DNA of 64,000 nucleotides, taken from the NCBI RefSeq assembly GCF_035083965.1, contig NC_089722.1, positions 34,333,958 to 34,397,957 on the forward strand, written 5' to 3'. The notes under the pieces were generated by a model. That model was not told where the DNA came from. It was given only the letters and a program-made list of their open reading frames with translations, and searched no databases. Below are positions 55,103-64,000 of the stretch, in pieces. Both the position numbers and the translations under genes were made by a program. Source of the DNA: Branchiostoma lanceolatum (Eukaryota > Chordata > Leptocardii > Amphioxiformes > Branchiostomatidae). Position 1 is the first letter of the stretch; every line of letters starts with the position of its first letter.

Positions 55103-56426
55103 TTATGCCACGTGGAAAAAGTTGATAGACTTGGAAAAACATTCTGAAACGACCAGATGTCCGTCGTGAGTCATCGTCAGTCCCATAGGATAGTACAGCC
55201 CGTGTTCCTCCCGTGTCAGCACGTGTCTGATAAAAGTGCCGTCCCGACTGAACAGGGAAACACGATGGTTGACATTGTCAGCCACGATGATGTTGTCCTC
55301 GCTGTCCGTGATGACACAGCGGGGACCGTACAGCCGACCGGGCCCCGAGCCGAATGAGCCGCATGTGAAGAGATGACGACCGGCGGGGTCAAATATCTTT
55401 ATCTTGTGGTTGTCCCAGTCACTGACGATGATTTGTTGGCTGCTGTTGACGGTCACATAGAGGTTGGAACACAACTGCTGCTGACCTTGACCTCTGTCCC
55501 CGAACTTCAGCATGACGTGACAGCTGGCAGGACTGAGGATAAAACCTGGTGCCCGATAGTGACGATGATGCGCCCCAAACCGTCGGCAGCGACGCCTTGT
55601 GTAGTTTTACATGTCTCTGCAGCCCCTGTCACATGAATGGCACGTGACTCCCTCCCCTGTTTGTCCAGTACGTGAATCCTGTGTCCGTCACCTGTCACCA
55701 ACAGCTCGCCGTTTGTCAGCGCCGCCACACACCATGGCCAAAACCCCAGATCGACCTTCCTCTTGAACGACCCATCTTTGCCCAGAAATTGCAGGCGTGA
55801 GTTAAAGCGATCACTCACCACAATGTCTCCATCCGATGTGACAGCAAGCGATGTCGGAGCGCTGAACTGTCCATCTCCACTGCCTCCCTCTCCAGCAGTT
55901 CTGACGAGTTGTAGCCTTGCGCCTCCATTCCCCAACACCACGTTCGCTTGTACCTGCGCGATTTGAGGTGAGCACAAAGATGTTCTCACCTCGTCAGTAG
56001 CAGCTTGATCGAATTGCAGGTCTTGAATTGTGACAACTTTGTGGGTTCTAGTCGCTTTGAACCTACGGTGCATGTCGTCACACAGTAAAACTGAGCCGAG
56101 TTCCCGACCTCACAGACCGTACAAGGGACTCCATCCTCCCGCGCCTCGGAAGTTTTCCCCTTTGGCTGTTGTTGCAGAATGTCGCGCAGTTTGCCGACGA
56201 GAAAGTTGGACTTCAGTCCCTGGACGCCACTCTGGGGGAGGGTCACGTCCTGTCGGCATGTTGGACAGTCCAGTCTCCCTACCGGCTCAGTGGCCAGGAG
56301 CTTCTCCAAACATGGCTGGCAGAAGGTGTGAAGACACGGCAGCATCTTAGGCTGCTTGAAGTCCTCCAAACAGACCCGGCAGACTAGAAATTCGTCGGTA
56401 AGATCGCTGATCACATTGGACGCCAT
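55103..56426 (-). pseudogene. TRIM-NHL gene, intronless, two frame breaks, coiled coil mostly absent
   Basis: A start at 56426 (MASNVISDLTDEFLVCRVC) opens a RING domain with C-x2-C, CLHTFC, CQPC-type and CPTC ligands. A B-box starts CTVCEVGNSAQFYC and breaks off near 56080, where the frame shifts and CDDMHRRFKATRTHKVV resumes. Only about 30 residues separate the B-box from NHL-type repeats (GEGGSGDGQFSAPTSLAV, GDIVVSDRFNSRLQF), where family members have a coiled coil of over 100 residues. A second shift near 55547 precedes the last NHL repeats (QQIIVSDWDNHKIKIFD, DNIIVADNVNHRVSLF) and a stop at 55103. TRIM-NHL proteins are E3 ubiquitin ligases. Two independent breaks favour a pseudogene, though sequence error is possible. 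Confidence 0.82.
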
Positions 56427-57169
56427 TTTCACAATGTAGTATCCGCACCCACTTAAACTGGAAGGACAAGTAGAAAGACAAGGTGCCAAAGCTCTTCAAA
56501 CCGACATTCCCCAGCACACAATGCACTTCCAATGGGCATGTACAGCCTCAGGCATCTGTTCAGGTTAAAACGTGAGGTCATCGATATCGTCCTAACGACC
56601 TCGCGATAAAGGAGCTAGTCCGTTCTCGTGCCCCCTCCAGGCATGTTGGCAGAACGTTAAGTAGTAAGATCTACTGACGTGTAAAACTAGTGGAACCCGG
56701 ACCGTGTATGTGCCACACACGGCGTCTATTTCCGCACTCTCGCAGTGGATAGTTTCGCGTGGCTCTATACGTTTTGTTTCTTTATGCTCTCCGCGAACTT
56801 AAAACATCAAGAAAACGTCGTGTTCTCTCCTATCCCGAAATTAAGGTCATTAAGTCTCCACGAATATGAAGTAATCTACAGTACACCTTTAGACGTCAGG
56901 ACAAAGTTGATGTCGGCTATGTGTAACCGGGGCTTTGAACATAGACATATACAACTAGAGTTCCATGACCTCATACCTTTGCCAAAAGGAATGTTAACCT
57001 TTTCGAGTAGTCCTGCGTGTTGTGCTACTGCAGTGGTCTTGACACTCTTTGAGCTATGAGTGACATATGATCGATGTTTCTCATGGATTGTGCAAATAAG
57101 GTACTCATTTGCATAAATCATATCAGTTGATCATCTTCTCTCCCCAAATAACACAAGTTGAAAGTATGA

Positions 57170-57548
57170 AAGTCTTAGCAATCTTAGCAAAGAAGGCTAT
57201 TGAAGCATTTCTTCATAAATCATGTAATGAAAAGTCGGCTACTGCAGTTCCAAAAATGCTGTTAGGGGGCCCAAACTTGCAGGACATATACTCACTCTCC
57301 TTCTATCTTCCACTATATAAAATCATGACCATAGCATGTCCAGAACACGAGATATCAAAACCAAAAGTTCCGCTGCAGTACCACGGCAAGCAGCTAGGGG
57401 GCCCAAAATCGAACAATTTTGAGGTCCCAAGAAGACATACCTACATACCAACGATAAAGACAATCCATGCAGGCCTTCTGGAGTTATCATGTGCACAGAC
57501 ACATGATTACTGACGAAAACATAACCTTCTAGGCAGAGGTAATTACAT
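57170..57548 (+). repeat. Modular interspersed repeat, two modules with conserved 3' end
   Basis: CTGCAGTTCC..GTTAGGGGGCCCAAACTTG and CTGCAGTACC..GCTAGGGGGCCCAAAATCG are two successive modules. It ends GACGAAAACATAACCTTCT then GGCAGAGGTAAT. Confidence 0.75.
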
Positions 57549-57909
57549 GTAGATGCAAGTTATACAAAATAGTACTGATAAAAGAATACATCCCATCATT
57601 CCTGCGTTTGTAAAATAGGACTTAAACACATATATTTACATGACCAGATATCAAACATGCAAATAAGGGCCTAAGTTGCATAATTATTATCAAAATGCCA
57701 AAACTCTTAAATGAACGCAATTATATATTTGAGACATGTGTAAGTCAGTGAATGGTGAACATTCACCATGCATGCATAAGATTTACAAAAGTTGAGAGGT
57801 TGCAAAACTTTTATTTTTTCTTCCAGCATTCATGAATTATGTAATGCAACTGCATCTATATCTTAGGCTTTTATCAATGTCCAACAAATCTCTAATAATG
57901 CTGCTCATA

Positions 57910-58025
57910 CGTTGATGAAGGTTAGACATCCAGGTTGTAAGATACGCCAAAAATAGTTACTCAAGCAACTGGATACAATTTTGAAACAGACGTTTCAGAC
58001 AGCATCTCATCAGTGACAAACGATA
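57910..58025 (-). mobile_element. Penelope-like terminal fragment, diverged
   Basis: TAGACATCCAGGTTGTAAG, GATACGCCAAAAA, CAACTGGATACAATTTTGAA and CATCAGTGAC align in order with 25577-25695. The complement holds CTGATGA..GAAACGTCTG, a hammerhead-like core with a decayed stem II. Confidence 0.75.
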
Positions 58026-58470
58026 AGGACTGGAAAACCTTGCTGCTCATAATTGTTGATAGTTAAGGAAAATGTGCTCACAACATTGAATTTTTTTAAA
58101 GTCTTGGCTTTATTTTACTGTTGCAGAGTCACAGAGAGGGATGGAGAGTGAGATAAAGGGAAGGAGGTAGATATATATGTACATACAGATACAGCCCTCA
58201 GATTAACACACAGCACTCAGGGCAAATACAGAGAAGACTGAGCCTGGAAGACTGGCTATGATTACATGGGTCTGATTTCTTACCCTCTGATATAGCTGAA
58301 GTATATAATGCAATGACAAGAAGCCAAACTACATGTAAAGGTTTTTGTCTAACTTGCCCTAAATGCTGTACATGTCCTACATTGGTAAATTACTTCATAT
58401 CTACTAACAATTATAACATTAGATAACCATCCATCCATCCATACATTTGACCATCTAGCTACATTAGTTA

Positions 58471-59160
58471 GGCCATGCTGATTTGATTATATGGATGACA
58501 TCCTCTGGGTAATGTAAAATTGATGCCAGCATGCAGGGAAGAAAGGTGGGCAAAAAAAGGTGGCCTTTATGATGAAATCTAAATGGTTTCATAAATGACT
58601 GAACCTACTGAACATGGTATGCCAAACAATAAATTCTTTATATTTGTTCTTTGACATCTTCTCTTTGGAAAACGTCACTCAGACCACACCAATTTAATTT
58701 CTTGGTTAATGGATTTTTTTTTAATTTTAGCAAAAAAAATCATGAAAACAGAAGGCTGGGGTGAAAACTTGCACCTGACCCTGTTCACTCCCTGAAATTG
58801 TGTGCACCAAAGTACAAACTTTCCTCTGAGATTCTGTTTTCATGTTGATTTTCCAATCTAGCTATATAGCATTTTTTTAAATTCCGTTAACCAAGAAATG
58901 AAAATGGTGTGGCCTCAGGGCTTGAAATACAGCTTGTGTAAGGAGTAAGTTTACCACAAAATCATTACATGGTAGAATAGGAAAAGAGGCATTGCTTGAC
59001 CTTAGTATCAATTTTGTGGGGGGTGCAATATAGTATTACACAATATTTTCTCATTTTGCAGCTTCTTAGCATCATTTATAGTACAGTCACAATTTTTTGG
59101 TGGAAACAGACAATACTTGATGCACGCCGAGGTCATCCATATCACCAAGTCAGTGTGGCC
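58471..59160. mobile_element. Harbinger-like TIR element interrupted by a second MITE
   Basis: Left GGCCATGCTGATTTGATTAT and right complement GGCCACACTGACTTGGTGAT with ATGGATGAC next inward. Interior blocks on both sides of 58682-58914 match 41008-41392. The flanks are TTA/TAA, so the duplication is uncertain. Confidence 0.7.
58682..58914. mobile_element. Nested Harbinger-like MITE (233 bp), TSD TCA
   Basis: Ends GACCACACCAATTTAATTTC and complement; TCA at 58679-58681 and 58915-58917. Close relative of 19240-19456, inserted within the element 58471-59160. Confidence 0.82.
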
Positions 59161-59788
59161 TAACTTTCTCTATATACTTTCAATGCTTTAATTTTATCAT
59201 ATATATAATAAGCAATCATCAGGTACAGATATCCAATACACAAGAGACTGTATAATACACATGAAGTATCTTCTGACGATTACATTAACACTAGTATATA
59301 TACATTTTCATGTCCGACTGACAGCAAAGGCTTCTAAACATATAAAAATCATAAACTGACAATGATTTAAATGACATGCATGTACAATGTACAACACAGT
59401 GAAATGTACCAAAAAAACAACAAAACATCTGTCAGGATAGATAAAACAGCTTAACATCTACCTACATTTTTGTATCTTCAGGACTAGTGCTACTAAGGGG
59501 GTTAACCTCCTTGGTGCTACATAGCATCAAGTTTGTAAATCATTGTTTAAATTTGGCTCTGCTACAGCTAAAGCCATATACACACTGTACAACAGCCAAC
59601 CAAATATGCCAGCTTATAACGATGACAGTAAAAAAAAGCAGTAAACACACCAATATTTCACAGAAGAATGTGCTATCGAAGTAATACTAAGTCCTCATAT
59701 ACAATAAATAACAAATATACATCTAATTTAGTATATGCATGTCCACGAACAGATAGCAAGAAAAACTGCAAGTTGAGACATAATGGAC

Positions 59789-62398
59789 TTAACTAAGGAT
59801 GTTGCGTCTGTCGTAGACGTTGACTCGCTGGACTTCCACTTGTTTCTTCCATCTCTGCCGTGCGCTGTCCACGCGGCCCAACATGGAGGCTGAGCGGACC
59901 AGATGTGGTCTGCCATCCTGTAAACATAGACAGACATTAATGAATGAATGAATGAATGAATGAATGAATGAATGAATGAATGAATGAATGAATGAATGAA
60001 TGAATGAATGAATGAATGAATGAATGAATGAATGAATGAATGAATGAATGAATGAAGGCCTTTATTGCACACACATACCCACTGGGTACAGTACAGGTCA
60101 CGACAGAAAACATCACAGTTTGCAAATACATATATATATATCAGGACTCGAAATTTATTTTTGGGGATAGGTGCACTGGTGCACCCAACCAAAAAATGTA
60201 GGTGCACAGAAAGAAATTTGGGTGCACAACTTGACATAAAGTAGAATTTTAGCACTAAGTCTCTCTTAAGAACTTCAATGTGTTATTATATAGCTTACTT
60301 CAAAATCTGAAACAAGTAAAAAATACATGTACATCAAACAAAGTTTTTCTGATTCTTAGATTTCAAGAATACATGTATTTTGTATGCTAGTGTACAATAG
60401 TATCTTACACCTATAGCCTAGTACAAAAATATCTAGGTGCACCTGTGCACCCACAGTTAAAAATCAGGTGCACAGCTTATTTATTTGACCTACATGTACG
60501 TTTATGCAAGGCCATCTGTTTACATGACCTTTAATACACTGTCCCATGTCCCATAATGCAATGCAGTGGGTTAACAAACTTTTCTAACTAATTATGCAAA
60601 TTAGCTCCTGATTTGCATAATCAGTCATTGATTATGTAAAGCACCATCCGAGCTCCCTACATACCAAACATCACGACGATCTGTCGACCCCTTCTCAAGT
60701 TATTCATGTCCGAATGTCAAAACAAAAACACCCACTGCAGCTCTTAACAAGCTGCTAGGGGGCCCAAATTTACAGAACTTACTTTCTGTGGCATGAACTA
60801 TCTACCACACAAAAATCATGACCATAGCACTTTCAGAAAATATGCCCCTTAATTTTGAAGCTCCGCTGCAGTACCTTAGGTACCCACTAGAAGGCCCATT
60901 ATCGAAATTGACCTTCCTTTTTGTAGCCCTACCCATCCACTAAATATCATACGGATCCATCAACAGCTTCTCGAGTAATGCTGGCGACATACAAATACAC
61001 ATCCACACAAAGCCCTCTGCAGTACCGACGGAAAACACCAGGGAAACCATTTTTGAACTTGACCCCCGTTTCCACAACATCTACACACCTGCAAAAAATC
61101 ATGAAGATCCATCAACGTTTCCGTCACTTTTTTTGCCTACATACAAACACAAAAAAATGCAAAGTCCGCTGCAGTACTGTTGAAAAACGCAAGGTAAACC
61201 ATTTTCGAACTTGACCTTCCTTTGCACAACCACTACACACCTACCAAAAATCATAAAGATTCATTGAAGCTTTCTTGAGTTATGCTCCTGACATACATTC
61301 AGACCCACCCAACAGATTTTTCAACCGAAAACATAATCTTCTCCGAGTACAAGTACTCGGCGAAGATAATAAACGTACCGTCTAGAATAAGAACGTACCG
61401 GGTGGGACTATAGGCGAAAAAAAATAAACGTACCGGTACGTTTATTTGAGAGGTGAGAGTACAGGTGCGTTTAATAATCAAGGGTTTATCTAAAGCCATT
61501 AGAATTTTTCCACGTTGCCAAGATGCATGACATGTGGAAACCTGCATTGCATTAGTTTATAAAGCGCAGCTCTCTCTTCCTTGTATAAACTACATTCTAC
61601 TAAAAAGTGTTGCTCATCCTCTATCCTCTTTAGATTACAATGTCTACATATTCGTTGTTCCAGGGGAGTGCATCCAAAATAGGGGGGATGCATGGGGGTT
61701 TACTTTAACAAGATGAGAATTCTAAGCACTAAAATAAAAACTGCTGGTTTTTAGGTAATATTACACTGGCTTTTAAGAATATCTAAATATGATTTATCAT
61801 AACTTGATGAGTACATCTAACTGAATCTATTGTCATCAATTCAACTTGGCTTGCTTTTCTCCCTGACTGAAGCGGAGAACCCCAATGGCTCTATATATTA
61901 CCAATTACCTGGTAGCTTTGCATGTTAATCAACATGCTATTCTAGTGATAACAGTGGCAGTGTGTGAGGGGCACACAGGCACATATATATGTACATGGAA
62001 TCAATAGGGAAACTTGTTCTGTCCTCTGCCCAACAACCACCATAAACTAAAAACCACCGTGAACACTCCGTCTTTTCCTTACTACAAAATCAATCTGAAT
62101 TTTGGCACTTTTGTTTTGTGATGACGCAGTTGCATAGAAAGGGTTTAAAGAATCTAAATGTAAGACCGTGAAAATCATTTTACATACATTTTATAGCTAT
62201 AGGTTGATGAGATCTTGATCTTGATTTGATGAACATGAATACTATATATATATATAGGTTGTATACCTGCGCATGTCTTGGTCCAGAGTCAGGGAAGGTT
62301 GGCTGTTGTGGCTTGGCACACAGTGGCTCCAAACACATGACGAACCCAGCATACACCACCAGTACCCCAAGTACAGCTAACACAAACAGTACCAGAAC
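59789..62398 (-). CDS. Single-pass membrane protein, last two exons (5' part beyond the minisatellite)
   Basis: Exon 62398 to 62267 (132 nt, phase 0) begins after TTCCCAG. It encodes a hydrophobic helix VLVLFVLAVLGVLVVYAGFV followed by CLEPLCAKPQQPTFPDSGP. It ends with donor CAG|GTATAC. The final exon 59917 to 59789 encodes DGRPHLVRSASMLGRVDSAR, then RQRWKKQVEVQRVNVYDRRN and stop TAA. The shape is a transmembrane segment plus an 66-residue basic tail, probably cytosolic. I do not recognise the family. Upstream exons lie past the window end, and the exon's acceptor and first part are multiplied in the adjoining minisatellite. Confidence 0.72.
59939..60056. repeat. TGAA tetranucleotide microsatellite
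   Basis: About 29 uninterrupted TGAA units; the minus-strand HSFI-repeat frame is an artefact. It lies in the last intron of the membrane-protein gene. Confidence 0.97.
60142..60476. repeat. GGTGCAC-rich TIR element, 3'-truncated
   Basis: Begins CAGGACTCGAAATTTATTTT and repeats GATAGGTGCACTGGTGCACC and AGGTGCACAG blocks as in 23763-24172, but the right inverted end is missing. Confidence 0.7.
60640..61380 (+). repeat. Modular interspersed repeat, several modules with 3' end
   Basis: Successive blocks CACTGCAGCTC..GCTAGGGGGCCCAAAT, CGCTGCAGTACC..CTAGAAGGCCCATTATCG, CTGCAGTACCGACGGAAAAC..GAACTTGACC and CTGCAGTACTGTTG..CGAACTTGACC recur every 110-150 bp. It ends ACCGAAAACATAATCTTCTC. It lies in the membrane-protein gene's last intron. 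Confidence 0.75.
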
Positions 62399-64000
62399 CT
62401 GGGAACACACATCCAACACACATGACAAAACCAGCATACACCACCAGTACCCCAAGTACAGCTAACACAAACAGTACCAGAACCTGCAGCTGGGAACACA
62501 CATCCAACACACATGACAAACCCAGCATACACCACCAGTACCCCAAGTACAGCTAATACAAACAGTACCAGAACCTGGGAACACACATCCAACACACATG
62601 ATAAACCAACACAGCATACACCATCAACACACCAAGTACAGCTAACACAAACAGTACCAGAACCTGGGAACACACATCCAACACACATGACAAACCAAGC
62701 ATACACCACCAGTACCCCACGTACAGCTAACACAAACAGTACCAGAAGCTGGGAACACACATCCAACACATATGACAAACCAACACAGCATACACCACCT
62801 ACACAGCAAGTACAGCAAACACAAACAGTACCAGAACCTGGGAACACACATCCAACACACATGACAAACCAACACAGCATACACCACCTACACAGCAAGT
62901 ACAGCAAACACAAACAGTACCAGAACCTGGGAACACACATCCAACACACATGATAAACCAAGCATACACCACCAGTACCCCAAGTACAGCTAACACAAAC
63001 AGTACCAGAACCTGGGAACACACATCCAACACACATGACAAACCAAGCATACACCACCAGTACCCCACGTACAGCTAACACAAACAGTACCAGAAGCTGG
63101 GAACACACATCCAACACACATGACAAACCAACACAGCATACACCACCTACACAGCAAGTACAGCTAACACAAACAGTACCAGAACCTGGGAACACACATC
63201 CAACACACATGACAAACCAACACAGCATACACCACCTACACAGCAAGTACAGCAAACACAAACAGTACCAGAACCTGGGAACACACATCCAACACACATG
63301 ATAAACCAAGCATACACCACCAGTACCCCACGTACAGCTAACACAAACAGTACCAGAACCTGGGAACACACATCCAACACACATGACAAACCCAGCATAC
63401 ACCACCAGTACCCCACGTACAGCTAACACAAACAGTACCAGAACCTGGGAACACACATCCAACACACATGACAAACCAACACAGCATACACCACCTACAC
63501 AGCAAGTACAGCTAACACAAACAGTACCAGAACCTGGGAACACACATCCAACACACATGACAAACCAACACAGCATACACCACCTACACAGCAAGTACAG
63601 CAAACACAAACAGTACCAGAAGCTGGGAACACACATCCAACACACATGACAAACCAAGCATACACCACCAGTACCCCAAGTACAGCTAACACAAACAGTA
63701 CCAGAACCTGGGAACACACATCCAACACACATGACAAACCAACACAGCATACACCACCTACACAGCAAGTACAGCTAACACAAACAGTACCAGAACCTGG
63801 GAACACACATCCAACACACATGATAAACCAAGCATACACCACCAGTACCCCAAGTACAGCTAACACAAACAGTACCAGAACCTGGGAACACACATCCAAC
63901 ACACATGACAAACCAACACAGCATACACCATCTACACAGCAAGTACAGCTAACACAAACAGTACCAGAACCTGGGAACACACATCCAACACACATGATAA
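62330..64000. repeat. Minisatellite of 85- and 89-bp units spanning a splice acceptor and exon start
   Basis: About 20 units to the window edge, with GGGAACACAC marks at 62401, 62492, 62577, 62666, 62751, 62840, 62929, 63014, 63099, 63188, 63277, 63362, 63447, 63536, 63625, 63710, 63799, 63884 and 63973. Unit types are 85 bp (CCACCAGTACCCCAAGTACA) and 89 bp (CCACCTACACAGCAAGTACA), interspersed. On the minus strand each unit repeats TTCCCAG followed by the first 70 or so bases of the transmembrane exon. A long Cys- and hydrophobic-rich minus-strand frame results from the lack of stops. Confidence 0.95.

Larger units (their letters stand above)
56427..59788. other. Intergenic, repeat-rich, no supported gene
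   Basis: It contains a modular repeat (57170-57548), a Penelope terminal fragment (57910-58020) and a Harbinger-like element with a nested MITE (58471-59160). The remainder shows no coding pattern. Confidence 0.5.

Noticed and set aside
59728..60255. 175-codon minus-strand frame with HSFI repeats
   Set aside because: TGAA microsatellite; the real exon reads a different frame from 59917 to 59789.
62377..63995. 463- and 166-codon Cys-rich minus-strand frames and TNSTRTWEHTSNT-type plus-strand frames
   Set aside because: Artefacts of the right-hand minisatellite; only the 62267-62398 exon has coding support.

Overview
This is a eukaryotic nuclear window, most likely from amphioxus (Branchiostoma) or a close invertebrate deuterostome. 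The evidence is inferential: split genes with GT-AG introns whose products match chordate orthologues (EIF3C, FTSJ3), a TRIM-NHL gene and saposin-like genes of the kind amplified in amphioxus, dense non-autonomous DNA transposons and tRNA-derived SINEs, and minisatellites that straddle exon/intron boundaries, a feature I recall being reported from amphioxus. No rRNA, genuine tRNA gene, CRISPR array or prokaryotic operon is visible.

Layout. Positions 1-8455 hold the 5' half of EIF3C on the minus strand. Its leftmost exon runs into a 1.75-kb minisatellite that copies the exon end and splice donor. A short bidirectional promoter (8386-8766, with YY1-like and CRE motifs) separates it from FTSJ3 on the plus strand (8767-25107, 21 coding exons, all phases consistent, 807 aa). 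The two genes serve translation initiation and ribosome biogenesis, a plausible housekeeping pair. FTSJ3 introns are loaded with hAT-, Harbinger- and Mutator-type MITEs, SINEs and an in-frame 51-bp minisatellite. A Penelope-like retroelement (25569-27640) with perfect 288-bp inverted arms and hammerhead-like motifs lies just downstream. Next come a putative small membrane protein exon (29498), a five-exon secreted saposin-like gene (30623-35386), and a second set of saposin exons (36087-39145) with no visible signal-peptide exon of its own. The first saposin intron contains a 1.2-kb TIR element carrying a 96-aa ORF.

From 39146 to 43637 I see only repeats. A six-exon family-16 (METTL21-type) methyltransferase gene follows (43638-48511, 247 aa), its introns invaded three times by one TIR repeat family. 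On the minus strand are an unrecognised charged protein gene (50074-51640) with an upstream X-box-like motif, a frameshifted TRIM-NHL gene lacking most of its coiled coil (55103-56426), and the last two exons of a membrane protein gene (59789-62398). The upstream end of that gene dissolves into a second exon-boundary minisatellite, this time repeating the splice acceptor, to the window end. The rest of 48512-62266 is mainly interspersed repeats.

The most notable observation is that both window ends carry a minisatellite built from the exon/intron junction of the local gene, one multiplying donors and the other acceptors. The self-complementary Penelope copy and the ORF-bearing TIR element come next.
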